Shown here piece by piece: positions 52,212-61,800 of a stretch of 64,000 nucleotides of DNA. The notes under the pieces are model-generated. The model had not been told where the DNA came from. It was given only the letters and a program-made list of their open reading frames with translations, and ran no database searches. The stretch covers positions 62,001 through 126,000 of the forward strand of contig JAATGJ010000132.1 of the NCBI GenBank assembly GCA_015654695.1, read 5' to 3'. The stretch's first letter is position 1. Each line of letters opens with the position of its first letter. The translations under genes and the position numbers were made by a program. This DNA comes from Chitinophagales bacterium. Its GTDB lineage: Bacteria; Bacteroidota; Bacteroidia; Chitinophagales; Chitinophagaceae.

Positions 52212-53708
52212 TTACTTATCCGCCCATTTTAGCAGGTCATCCGCTATTTTTCTATCATTACTCAGCCTGGGAACTTTATTTTGCCCCCCCAATTTACCAA
52301 CAGATTTCATGTAATCAATAAATCCGTTTTTACGTACCGCCCTTATTTTCAATGGAGTTAGAATATTCCCGTTGATCAGGTCGCCATAATACACATTTTT
52401 GTTTTGCAATGTTTCGTCCAGTTTCCTGGCAAACTCCTGCATATTGGATGGTGTATTTTCAAATTCAATGAACCATTCATGGTATGATTTACCTTCTCCT
52501 TTACTTACAAAAGGAGCTACCGTAAATTCAGTGATATGAACATTCTCTTCCTTTGCCGCTTTTAACAGGCTATACTCTACTTCCTCTCCTATCACATGTT
52601 CCCCAAAAGCCGAAATAAAATGTTTTGTCCTGCCAGTGACTAGAATGCGATAGGGATCTGTAGAAAGAAATTTTACTGTATCACCAAGATTATATCCCCA
52701 CAGGCCTGCATTGCTGTTAATGATCAATGCATAGTTCTCACCCACTTTTACATCACGCAGTGACAGCCGTGGCGGGTTATTATTAAAAATCTCTCCTGCC
52801 GGCACAAATTCAAAGAATATCCCGCTGTTGGTGTTCAGCAATAGCCCTTCAGCATTTTGTGAATCCTGGAAAGCAAAGAAGCCTTCACTTGCCGGGAACA
52901 ATTCAATCGTATCAATTTTTTTCCCGATACTCTCAAACAACTTTGCCTTATAGGGTTCAAAATTTACTCCTCCCTGCACCATCAAATTGAAATTGGGAAA
53001 TATGTCTGCTATTTTCTTTTCTTTTCTTTTTATCAATTCATCAAAATACATCTGCATCCACGGCGGTATTCCACTGATAAGCGTCATATTCTTATCCATC
53101 GTTTCATCTACTATCTTGTTCAGCTTTGTTTCCCAGTCTTCAATACAATTGGTTTCATAAGAAGGAAGTTGGTTCGTGCGCAGGTAACTGGGTATATGAT
53201 GATTCACTATACCACTTAACCTCCCGGTGGGTATATCGCCTATTCTTTCCAGTTCAGGTGACCCGGAAAGAAAGATCATCCGGCCATCGGCAAATTTGGA
53301 ATTGCCCGTCTCAGCCATATAGCAAAGCAGCGCATTACGGGCCGTATTGATATGATTGGGGATGGAATCTTTAGTGATCGGGATATACTTAGTACCGCTG
53401 GTAGTACCGGAGGTCTTGGCGAAATAGATAGGCCGGCCTTTCCAAAGTACATTATGCTTACCTTCTTTAATCTGGTTGATGAAGGGCTTCATTTCCTCGT
53501 AATCCCTGATTTGAATAGCTTGCCTGAATTCTTCATAGGTATTCACCTGGCTCAAACCCGCCTCTTTACCAAATTCAGTGGTACGGCCTGTTTTGATAAG
53601 TGTTTTGAGGATAGTTTCCTGGTCGGCAACGGCTGTAGCCATCCCTTTACGGATACCTTTATATATATATGAAGCGAATGGCTTGGCTAGAAATGACTTG
53701 ATTTTCAT
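52212..53708 (-). CDS. GH3-family acyl-adenylating enzyme
   Basis: A 498-residue protein of the GH3 superfamily, adenylate-forming enzymes related to plant auxin-conjugating GH3 proteins. Signature segments: FAKTSGTTSGTKYIPITKDSI (ATP-binding P-loop type), MVQGGVNFEPY, ELFPASEGFFAFQDS and KFISAFGEHVIGEEVEYSL. Bacterial members probably join an acyl group to an amine or amino acid; the real substrate is unknown. It lies 60 bp upstream of dxr on the same strand, perhaps co-transcribed. Confidence 0.9.
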   Translation of the reverse strand: MKIKSFLAKPFASYIYKGIRKGMATAVADQETILKTLIKTGRTTEFGKEAGLSQVNTYEEFRQAIQIRDYEEMKPFINQIKEGKHNVLWKGRPIYFAKTSGTTSGTKYIPITKDSIPNHINTARNALLCYMAETGNSKFADGRMIFLSGSPELERIGDIPTGRLSGIVNHHIPSYLRTNQLPSYETNCIEDWETKLNKIVDETMDKNMTLISGIPPWMQMYFDELIKRKEKKIADIFPNFNLMVQGGVNFEPYKAKLFESIGKKIDTIELFPASEGFFAFQDSQNAEGLLLNTNSGIFFEFVPAGEIFNNNPPRLSLRDVKVGENYALIINSNAGLWGYNLGDTVKFLSTDPYRILVTGRTKHFISAFGEHVIGEEVEYSLLKAAKEENVHITEFTVAPFVSKGEGKSYHEWFIEFENTPSNMQEFARKLDETLQNKNVYYGDLINGNILTPLKIRAVRKNGFIDYMKSVGKLGGQNKVPRLSNDRKIADDLLKWADK

Positions 53709-53858
53709 GATTTCAGCTATAAAAAGGCCAAAAGACCCGTCCGAATGGCGGCAGAATAAGTTAATTCATAACAGGTTTCAGCCGGGGCGGGCCTGCAAAT
53801 ATAAAGGAAAGGGCAGGCAAACTACCCCATGAAACTGTTATAAAACTTTGATTTTCCG

Positions 53859-53889
53859 TTTGCCGGTTAGAAACTTTCCCTTACTTTTG
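53859..53889 (+). promoter_or_regulatory. rplU-rpmA promoter (Bacteroidota consensus)
   Basis: TTTG at 53859-53862 and TACTTTTG at 53882-53889, with exactly 19 bp between, match the -33 TTTG and -7 TAnnTTTG boxes of the primary sigma factor of Bacteroidota. The start codon of rplU is at 53908, so the 5' leader would be about 10-15 nt. Confidence 0.8.
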
Positions 53890-53907
53890 CATCCCTAATT
53901 TCAGATT

Positions 53908-54207
53908 ATGATAGCAGTAATAAAAATCGCCGGACAGCAGTTTAAAGTAGAAAAAGACCAGACCTTATACGTCCCTCACCTGGCAGGTAATGCCGGTGAC
54001 CAGGTTGACCTGGAAGTATTGCTGACCGCTGCCGATGGAAAGTTATCTCTTGGCTCTTCAGTAAAAGGAACAGTAAGCGCCGAGATACTGGACCATGTAA
54101 AAGGTGATACGGTGATAGCCTATAAACAAAAAAGAAGAAAAGGTTTTCACAAAAAGAAAGGTCATCGCACTGCTTATACAAAAATCAAAGTAACGGGTAT
54201 TGCTTAA
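53908..54207 (+). CDS. rplU: 50S ribosomal protein L21
   Basis: A 99-residue ribosomal protein: MIAVIKIAGQQFKVEKDQTLYVPHL, then VEVLLT-like VDLEVLLTAADGKLSLG and the basic C-terminal tail KQKRRKGFHKKKGHRTAYTKIKVTGI that binds 23S rRNA. Standard length. It is first in the rplU-rpmA pair, with its own consensus promoter. Confidence 0.97.
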   Translation: MIAVIKIAGQQFKVEKDQTLYVPHLAGNAGDQVDLEVLLTAADGKLSLGSSVKGTVSAEILDHVKGDTVIAYKQKRRKGFHKKKGHRTAYTKIKVTGIA

Positions 54208-54282
54208 ATAACAAATCATAAATCCCAAATCCCAAAGTTGACAGATTGGAATTTGGAATTTTAATTTTAAAAATTTCATTTT

Positions 54283-54543
54283 ATGGCACACAAGAAAGGT
54301 GAAGGCAGCGTAAAGAATGGTCGTGATTCACAAAGCAAACGACTTGGTGTAAAGATCTTCGGTGGTCAGGCTGTTATTTCCGGTAACATTATCATTCGTC
54401 AGCGTGGTACTGTTTATCATCCCGGTAAGAATGTTGGTGTTGGAAAAGACTTTACTTTATTCGCATTAAGTAATGGTGTTGTTGAATTCCGTAAAGGAAA
54501 AAAAGACAGAACTTTTGTTTCTGTTACTCCCATTGAAGCATAA
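54283..54543 (+). CDS. rpmA: 50S ribosomal protein L27
   Basis: An 86-residue protein: [48 protein letters not shown], then [27 protein letters not shown]. The N-terminus starts directly at MAHKKGEGS, without the cleaved extension known in Firmicutes. Standard length; it lies 75 bp after rplU, and the spacer holds an AT-rich palindrome. Confidence 0.97.
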   Translation: MAHKKGEGSVKNGRDSQSKRLGVKIFGGQAVISGNIIIRQRGTVYHPGKNVGVGKDFTLFALSNGVVEFRKGKKDRTFVSVTPIEA

Positions 54544-54651
54544 GCTTTTTTTACATTAGTTGTTATTTTGGGGAAAAAACTTGGGTAATATGAAATAATT
54601 ATTACTTTTACACCCGTTAACCCATTTGCTAAACATTAAATTCTAAACAAA

Positions 54652-54753
54652 ATGGCAACTAAGAAAAAAGTAGCGAAGAAAAAAGTAGCTACAAAAAAGA
54701 AAGCAGCTCCAAAGAAAAAAGCTGTTAAGAAAAAAGCTGCAAAAAAGAAATAA
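54652..54753 (+). CDS. Lys/Ala-rich mini-histone-like peptide
   Basis: A 33-residue protein composed almost only of Lys, Ala, Val, Thr and Pro (MATKKKVAKKKVATKKKAAP and more of the same), like the C-terminal tails of histone H1 and Hc1-type proteins. It should bind DNA or RNA non-specifically. Codons repeat (AAG/AAA-GTA/GCT), so it also forms a minisatellite-like tract. Small proteins of this kind follow rpmA in other Bacteroidota, as I recall. A strong terminator follows 24 bp after the stop. Confidence 0.75.
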   Translation: MATKKKVAKKKVATKKKAAPKKKAVKKKAAKKK

Positions 54754-54777
54754 GTCGAAAATTTCTAAGCTTATAGG

Positions 54778-54808
54778 AAAGTCCCGCATGATGCGGGACT
54801 TTTTTTTA
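54778..54808 (+). terminator. terminator after the rplU-rpmA-mini-histone cluster
   Basis: GTCCCGC pairs with GCGGGAC (arms extended by AAA/TTT), loop ATGAT, followed by a run of eight T residues. Confidence 0.85.
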
Positions 54809-54819
54809 TGCCGTCCACC

Positions 54820-54853
54820 TCACCCCTAACCCCTCTCCGGAGGAGAGGGGAAA
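54820..54853. repeat. GC-rich palindromic repeat
   Basis: A CACCCCTAACCCCTCTCC arm runs into GGAGGAGAGGGG, giving a CCCCTCTCC/GGAGAGGGG palindrome just before the PolX-like gene. Its style (C-rich/G-rich arms, CCCCTAA motif) resembles the ends of the DUF559 element in cinA, but the sequence differs. Confidence 0.5.
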
Positions 54854-54869
54854 GTATTAAATTGCATCT

Positions 54870-56558
54870 ATGAATAATAGCGCCATCGCTGATAACTTTT
54901 CACTGCTCGCCAAACTGATGGACATCCATGGCGAAAACCCGTTTAAGACGAAAACCTACTCCATAGCGGCTTTCAACATAGATAAGCTGCCCGTGCAATT
55001 GAATGAAACACCAAGGGATAAATTATTTTCTATAAAAGGAATTGGGGAAAGTGTAGGGAAAAAAGTAGTTGAAATGCTGGACACCGGCAAGCTGGAAGTA
55101 TTGAATGAGATCATTAATAAAACACCGGCCGGTGTAATAGAGATGCTGAATATAAAAGGCATCGGTCCGAAAAAAATACATATGATCTGGAAAGAAATGG
55201 AGATTGAATCCATTGGTGAGCTCTTGTATGCATGTAATGAAAACAGGTTAACACACTTCAAAGGTTTTGGAGAAAAGACACAAATCAACGTACAGGATGC
55301 CATTGAATTTTATTTGCAGAACCAGGGGCATTTCCTGTTTGCGCAGATAAATGAGGTGGTTTTCTCTCAAATTGACGCCTATCTTAAAAAAATATTTTCG
55401 GAGAATAAGGTAAGGGTAACCGGCAAATACAGGAGACAGGAATTAACGATTGAAGAATTGGAATTTATAGTCTTAGAAACCATCGAAGTTATAAAACCAA
55501 AATTTCAAACTGCACAACCACCTGAATTATTAGAAGAAACTGAAACCAGTATTTTATATAAACTAAAAAACGGTTTGAAACTCCGGCTTTACTTTGGTGG
55601 AACAAACAGGGCGCAGCAATTATTCAATACAACCGGCAGCGTTGAGTTTTTGGAAGCATTTCAAAAAACATACCGGGATTTAAACTATAAAGGCGATGAA
55701 ACGGATGATGATGCAATTATTTTTCAGAAAGCAAAGATCCAATACATCCCGCCCTATCTTAGAGAATCGGCAGGCATTATTGAAAAAGCAAAAAATAATA
55801 CATTACCTGAAGTGATACAACCCGGCGATGTAAAGTCAGTCATACATAGTCACAGTAACTGGAGCGATGGCGCCACTACGATTGAAGAAATGGCGAATGA
55901 ATGTATCAAAAGAGGTTTTGAATACCTTGTTATCTCAGACCATTCCAAAGCCGCGGCCTATGCCAACGGGCTGACGGAAGAACGGATAAAGGAACAGCAC
56001 AGGTATGTGGACGGTCTTAACAGCAAACTAATGCCGTTTAAGATATTTAAGAGCATAGAATGTGATATCCTGAATGATGGCACTATGGATTACAGCAATA
56101 ACATCCTGTCCACTTTCGATCTGATCATTGCTTCAGTACACAGCAACCTGAAAATGAATGAAGAAAAAGCCATGGCCCGCCTGGTAAAAGCCATTGAAAA
56201 TCCCTACACTACTATTCTGGGTCACATGACAGGCCGCTTATTACTCAGCCGCAACGGTTACCCGCTTGATCATAAGAAGATTATTGACGCCTGCGCCACC
56301 AACCATGTAGTGATAGAACTGAATGCGCACCCCCGCCGCCTTGATATTGACTGGAAATGGATTGACTACGCAATGCAAAAAGATGTTTTACTTTCTATTG
56401 ACCCGGATGCACATGCTTTGGATGGATATAATGATATAAAATACGGAGTAATGGCAGCGCAAAAAGGCGGGCTGACTAAAGAAAAGAATCTGAGTAGTTT
56501 TCCATTGAAGGAGTTTGAAGAGTTTTTGGAGAAGAGGAGAAAGTTGAAGGGGATATAA
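54870..56558 (+). CDS. PolX-like protein: HhH plus degenerate polymerase-X fold plus PHP domain
   Basis: A 562-residue protein with the bacterial PolX order. HhH repeats (~40-125: LFSIKGIGESVGKKVVEML, MLNIKGIGPKKIHMIW, LTHFKGFGEKTQINVQ) are followed by a polymerase-X-like region (~145-315) and a PHP phosphoesterase (~325-555: IHSHSNWSDG, VISDHSKAAAYANGLTE, IECDILNDGTMDY, ASVHSNLKM, ILGHMTGRLLL, IELNAHPRRLDID, SIDPDAHALDG). The nucleotidyltransferase motif GSxRR...DxD appears as GKYRRQELTIEELEFIVLE, without the metal-binding Asp pair, so polymerase activity is unlikely; the PHP exonuclease looks intact. Confidence 0.9.
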   Translation: MNNSAIADNFSLLAKLMDIHGENPFKTKTYSIAAFNIDKLPVQLNETPRDKLFSIKGIGESVGKKVVEMLDTGKLEVLNEIINKTPAGVIEMLNIKGIGPKKIHMIWKEMEIESIGELLYACNENRLTHFKGFGEKTQINVQDAIEFYLQNQGHFLFAQINEVVFSQIDAYLKKIFSENKVRVTGKYRRQELTIEELEFIVLETIEVIKPKFQTAQPPELLEETETSILYKLKNGLKLRLYFGGTNRAQQLFNTTGSVEFLEAFQKTYRDLNYKGDETDDDAIIFQKAKIQYIPPYLRESAGIIEKAKNNTLPEVIQPGDVKSVIHSHSNWSDGATTIEEMANECIKRGFEYLVISDHSKAAAYANGLTEERIKEQHRYVDGLNSKLMPFKIFKSIECDILNDGTMDYSNNILSTFDLIIASVHSNLKMNEEKAMARLVKAIENPYTTILGHMTGRLLLSRNGYPLDHKKIIDACATNHVVIELNAHPRRLDIDWKWIDYAMQKDVLLSIDPDAHALDGYNDIKYGVMAAQKGGLTKEKNLSSFPLKEFEEFLEKRRKLKGI

Positions 56559-56707
56559 TGATAGCTGGATTTTCAAATTTCGGTAATTCAAAAAACAAAC
56601 AGGTAGTTGCTGTAATATAAAAGTTGAAAAATTGTAATTTGGGATAACCCATACTTCCTACTTTTGTCAACTACCGAATAAGAAACAAACAATTAAACAA
56701 AGATAAA

Positions 56708-57187
56708 ATGACCTGGGATAATTTTTTCATAGTTCAGGCCGGAGCCGCCGGAGTGCTTACCGGTTTAATTTTTGTAGCAGTATCCATCAACCTGGCCGGT
56801 ATCCTTGCCGCTCCTTATTTACCCAATCGTGCCCTGCAGTCTCTGACACTGCTGCTGAACATCTTAATAATATCTTCATTGATGCTGGTGCCGAAGCAAT
56901 CTTTGACCCTGATCGGCATTGAAGTGCTTGCAGTGGCCATCGTTCTATGGGTCATCACTTTCAAATTTGCCTTTTCTATGCTGCGTAACACCCCTGCCGA
57001 GCATAAAAAACATTCACGCATTAATCTTCTCTTTACTCAAATCTCTGTTTTACCTTTTCTTATTGCTGGGATTAGCATTTTCTGTTGTGGTGAAGGGGGA
57101 TTTTATTGGTTTGTTCCGGGAATGCTCTTTTCTTTTTCAAAGGCAATCGCAGACGCCTGGGTTTTACTGGTGGAAATTCACAGATAG
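56708..57187 (+). CDS. four-helix membrane protein of unknown function
   Basis: A 159-residue integral membrane protein with four predicted helices (~8-32, ~44-62, ~68-88, ~108-130, last one merging with 135-150). The first helix has VQAGAAGVLTGLIFVAVSINL, a pattern seen in a family of bacterial membrane proteins of unknown function. A -7-like box TACTTTTG lies at 56659-56666, with a TTTG 17 bp upstream, a weak promoter match. No partner gene adjacent. Confidence 0.7.
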   Translation: MTWDNFFIVQAGAAGVLTGLIFVAVSINLAGILAAPYLPNRALQSLTLLLNILIISSLMLVPKQSLTLIGIEVLAVAIVLWVITFKFAFSMLRNTPAEHKKHSRINLLFTQISVLPFLIAGISIFCCGEGGFYWFVPGMLFSFSKAIADAWVLLVEIHR

Positions 57188-57372
57188 CTATTAAGTAACC
57201 CAGTTATATTCACATAGACGCAAGCAGCTATAGTAATTCAAAAAATACTTAGTGAATATCTTTTCCGGCTGAATAATATGGAACAACAGAATAAACAATG
57301 AGCTTTTATTTATACATTTAATCCCGGTTGCTCGCGGGCCTTTTCTGCTAAACCAAACCAGGACAATTAAAT

Positions 57373-58089
57373 ATGAAAACAGCCATTATTCAATCCATCC
57401 TTCACTTTGCTGTGCTATCTGTATTTTTTCTTTTGGCCTGCAGGCAAACAAAACGAATGCCTGTAAAGGAAATGGCTTTGTTCATCCTTGTAGTTGTACT
57501 GGACAATATCATTTTAATGAAGGCCCCTCAACCCGCTTTTATGGATGGCTTATCCCAACCATGGATCGCTAAAGCGCTTGAAGCCATCCTGGCCATCGCA
57601 TTTATTTTTATTTACAGGAAAATATCTTTTAAAGAATATGGCTTCACCTCAACCATGGAAAAGGGTTCTTTAAAACCCATTATCATTGTTCTTATTGCAG
57701 TTACGGTTTTGGTAAACGGGGTGCAATACCTGTCTAAAGGATTTGCAGGTTCCGATACCGAAACGCTGCTATACCAGGCTACCATGCCGGGAATAGCACA
57801 GGAATTAATTTTCAGGGGCGTACTCCTTGGATTATTAAATAAAGCGTTCGGAAAAACCTGGAAAGTATTTGGGGCTAATATAGGCTGGGGCGTTATTATT
57901 ACTTCTGTTCTGTATGGGTTAATACATGGACTGTTTGCTGATACCAGTTTTGATATCCAGGTTGCTCTTACAAAAATAATAGTAACAGGGCTTATAGGTT
58001 TTGTACTGGCGTGGGTAAAAGAAAGAAGCGGCAGCCTGGTCCCGGCAATTTTAGGACATAACCTGCTCAATTTTATAGGTTCTTTATAA
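57373..58089 (+). CDS. CPBP-family intramembrane protease, first Glu replaced
   Basis: A 238-residue membrane protein with seven to eight helices and the CPBP/Rce1-like C-terminal half: IAQELIFRGVLLGLL (motif 1), VLYGLIHGLFA (motif 2), LVPAILGHNLLNFIGSL (motif 3). In active enzymes motif 1 is EExxxR; here it is Gln143-Glu144-x3-Arg148, so the first Glu is missing. Either activity is changed or the remaining Glu is sufficient. Members process prenylated or secreted peptides, or act in bacteriocin immunity; the target here is unknown. Confidence 0.82.
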   Translation: MKTAIIQSILHFAVLSVFFLLACRQTKRMPVKEMALFILVVVLDNIILMKAPQPAFMDGLSQPWIAKALEAILAIAFIFIYRKISFKEYGFTSTMEKGSLKPIIIVLIAVTVLVNGVQYLSKGFAGSDTETLLYQATMPGIAQELIFRGVLLGLLNKAFGKTWKVFGANIGWGVIITSVLYGLIHGLFADTSFDIQVALTKIIVTGLIGFVLAWVKERSGSLVPAILGHNLLNFIGSL

Positions 58090-58236
58090 ACAAATAAGGT
58101 TCTTACATTGTGGGAGGGATTTTATTGTTATCAGCAACACGAGCAGAATTCATGTCAGGATATTCAGCAAATTGCAGTGATACACGACAGAACAACCATC
58201 AACATTGCGGGATTTTATTATTAGATTTGTTACAGA

Positions 58237-58539
58237 ATGACTGTACTTGATACACATATAAAAGACATCCGCCAGCTTTGTTCAAACCACAAGGTCAAAG
58301 AACTCTATGCGTTCGGGTCAGTGCTTTCTGACCAGTTTAATCAAAATAGCGATATTGACCTGCTCGTAAATTTTGAACCGATTGATGTTTCCCAATATGC
58401 TGACAATTACTTCGATTTCAAATTTTCTTTGCAAAAGATACTGAACCGGCCTATTGACCTGCTGGAAGAAAAAGCTATTAAAAACCCTTATTTCAGGCAA
58501 TCCATAAATCAGCAAAGGCAACTTATTTATGGACATTGA
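58237..58539 (+). CDS. MntA-type minimal nucleotidyltransferase (antitoxin)
   Basis: A 100-residue nucleotidyltransferase: LYAFGSVLSDQFNQNSDIDLLVNFEPID, with the GS (27-28) and catalytic D39-x-D41 motif. In the HepT/MntA toxin-antitoxin system MntA adds AMP units to HepT and neutralises it. It overlaps the next gene by 11 bp, as is usual for this pair. Confidence 0.92.
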   Translation: MTVLDTHIKDIRQLCSNHKVKELYAFGSVLSDQFNQNSDIDLLVNFEPIDVSQYADNYFDFKFSLQKILNRPIDLLEEKAIKNPYFRQSINQQRQLIYGH

Positions 58540-58867
58540 AATCAAAACCTGGCTGTACGACATCCTGAATGCTATCACTGAAATTGATAGCTTCTTTAGT
58601 GACAGGCCAAAAGAATTTGCAGCTTATCAAAATGATTTACGAACAAGAAGGGCCGTGGAAAGAAACATTGAAATCATTGGCGAGGCCATGAACCGTATTT
58701 TGCAAAGAAATGATACTATTGAACTGGCCAATTCAAGAAAAATAGTGGATACAAGAAACAGGATCATTCACGGCTACGATACCGTTTCTGATGACATTAT
58801 CTGGGGAATTGTAATAAACCACTTACCCGGACTAAAATCAGAAATAGAAAAATTGCTTAATGAGTAA
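58529..58867 (+). CDS. HepT-like ribonuclease (DUF86 toxin)
   Basis: A 112-residue HEPN-domain protein with RERNxEIIGEA-like RRAVERNIEIIGEAMNRI and the catalytic R-x4-H-x-Y motif as Arg76...His81-Gly-Tyr83 in RNRIIHGYD. HepT cleaves tRNA ends or other RNA and is inactivated by MntA. With the upstream MntA it forms a complete toxin-antitoxin pair in an otherwise housekeeping region. Confidence 0.92.
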   Translation: MDIEIKTWLYDILNAITEIDSFFSDRPKEFAAYQNDLRTRRAVERNIEIIGEAMNRILQRNDTIELANSRKIVDTRNRIIHGYDTVSDDIIWGIVINHLPGLKSEIEKLLNE

Positions 58868-58873
58868 GAGCCT

Positions 58874-61800
58874 TCATTCCACCAGCGGCAACTCCACATG
58901 AAACGTAGAACCATTTCCCTGCTCTGTTTCAAACCATATCTTTCCCTTTGTCTGCTCTATGATGCCTTTTACCATAGCAAGCCCCAAACCGGTGCCGGAT
59001 GATTTGGTAGTAAAATTGGGAGTGAAGATGCGGGATTGCATATCGGGGGGGATACCTTCTCCATTATCCTTTATGCTTATCCTGATTGATCCATTGAATA
59101 GTTCTTCTCTTACTTCTAAGCGGCAATTTTTCGCGCAGGCTTCAATAGCGTTGGTGAAAAGATTGGTGAAGAGCCGGTTCATCTGTGTTTTATCAGCTTC
59201 TATCCACACCTGCTGGTGTATAGGATACCAGGCGAATTCAACCTGCTCATTCATCTGGAACAACTCTTTCAATTGCCGGAGAACATCATGCAGATCAAAT
59301 TTTTCTACATTGGTGATACCGATATTGGCAAACTGTGAAAAGTCAGCCGCTATCTTAGCAAGGTGATCAATCTGCTCCACCAGCGTAGTAGCTACGCTGC
59401 TGGAAAGTTCTTTTACATTAGGCTGGTTGCTGTTAATGGATTTTTGCAGGTACTGGATACTTAGCTTCATCGGTGTCAGCGGGTTCTTGATCTCATGCGC
59501 TACTTGCCTTGCCATTTCCCGCCACGCCCCTTCTCTTTCTGTTTTGGCCAATGCAGCCGCACTCTGTTCCAGTTTATTCACCATCTTATTATATTCCTTA
59601 ACCAGTTCCCCAATCTCATCATTCCGGTTCCATACTATCTCCTCATTGATCTTCGCCAGGTTCACTTCTTTCATTTTATCGCTGATCAGGGAGAATGACC
59701 GGGTGATACGGTTAGTAATAAACAAAGCGATAAGACCGGCAATTAAAAATATAAAAGCATTCAGGTTGATAATGGTAACTATGAAATTGGATATCTCCTG
59801 GTTCAGCTCCTGTTCCGAAGTAAAATAAGGGATACTGAGATAAGCATAAATATTTCCTGTTTCATTATCCATCACCGGCGCATATACGCTGAGGTAAGCA
59901 AAATCAGCAATGTATTCCTCCTGCACCCACTCCACCTGGTTCAGCCTGTTCAAATGATAAAAAGCGGTAGGATCAATTTTTTTACTCAATACACCTTTTT
60001 CATACACATTAGGCTCGGAGGAAACCTGCAGGTCGCCCCTGAGGTCATATACATTCACGTCCACCCCGTGAATATCGGATACTTCATCCGCCAGTTGCTG
60101 CAGGCTGAAATTAGACACCGAATCATACAAGGTTAGCACATCATCAAATGTCTTATGATCGCCGATCTTCTTTTCCATTTCTTTCACCATGATCTTCATG
60201 GTGCGGCTCAGCTTATCACTGTTGGTCCTGTTGTACCGGCTTATAAAAAAAGAAATAGTCGCGACACCGATGATAGTAAAAGAGAATATGCTGATGAAGA
60301 TGATGGTACTGTGCACCTGGGTACGGATATTCAGTTGCAGCAGCTTGCGGAAACCTCTCCAGTTATACCCTGTTCTTAAAATAAAGGATATTAACTGCAC
60401 CAGTGTGATAAGAAAAAGGAAAGAGCAGAATAAGTAAGAGAAAAGTGTAATGGACTCGATAATAGTATCCCGCTTGCGCACCATGATCACCACTTTTTCA
60501 TTACTGGCCCTGTACCACATTTCATCAAAACCCCCTGTTAACACCCTTTTAAATTCATCTCTTGGTATTTGTTTATCCGTAAGCCGGGTAGGAAAAGAAT
60601 ATTTATCAGAACGGGAGACCAGCTTTTTTTTACTATAGATAGCATACGAATAGATAGGTGAGTTTTCCGGGTCATTCTTTTTGTATTGTTTGAACAATAC
60701 AGGAAAGAGCGCATCACTGCTGTAATTTTTGGGGTTGGAAATAATAAAAAAAGAGCCAAGCTTATTACCGGATGTGTCACGCATGATCCGCTCTGTGATA
60801 TACGTGAACTTTTCAAAGGAAGTTTCATAATAGAACAGGTCGGGTGTCCCGGTAGCTTTTGCCTGCACATTGACGATATTATTCAATGTTTCATACGTAG
60901 TAACGTCTTCATTGAATATGGGTTTGCCGGTTGAATCATAAATATACAGGCGGGTATCATATTTATTCAGATAGCCCTTGTAGTTGCCCGTGATGATGCT
61001 ATCTCTTAAAAGTTTGCCACCAGCACTGTCCGTAAAGCGGTAAAAGTTATCGGACAGGAAATCATTATCCAGGTACTGAATGGCAATGCTCATCAGTCTT
61101 TCGCTGGAAGGATCCATTTGTACCGCCAGCTTCTCCGCAAAAAATTGCCGCTTCTTCCACTCCGCTTTTTTATTTTCAGCCAGCATGATCATGGAAATAG
61201 ATACGGAGAACACAAATATCCAGAAGAGGATACCTGCAATATTGATCCGGATATTGTAAATGATCAATCCACGCCGGTTGACTAACCACGTATAAAGCAG
61301 CAGCCATGCCAGTACCGGTATGTAAAAAAGTACAGTAGGATCTCCTGAACGAACAGTCAGGTAAACAAGACCAGCGAAGCCTATTGCAAAATAGATCGGC
61401 CAGGTATTTTCTTTGAACAGCGGGAAAATGATACGAAAGAGTATCTGGGTAAAATAATAATAGGCTAAAGAGAGGCAGGCCAGCACGATAAAACCCACGA
61501 CCGAGTAACTGTTAAGACTGAAGAAATCCGTTACGTCAAATGATATTTTTGAATCGGCTACAATACTGCGGATGACGGATGAAAGAATAAAAGTGGAATA
61601 GATAAGCAAACACAGTGAAATGATACCCGTCACCCACCTGAGCCATAAAGGCATTCGGCTGCCTATGATCTCCGCACGCTGCACTTTGCCCCATGCAAAT
61701 AATACGAACCAGCAAAATAAAAGCGAGTTGAAGAGAAGATCACCCAATGAACGTTGTATAATATTAGCGCCATAAATACTCGGATCAAATAACTCAAACT

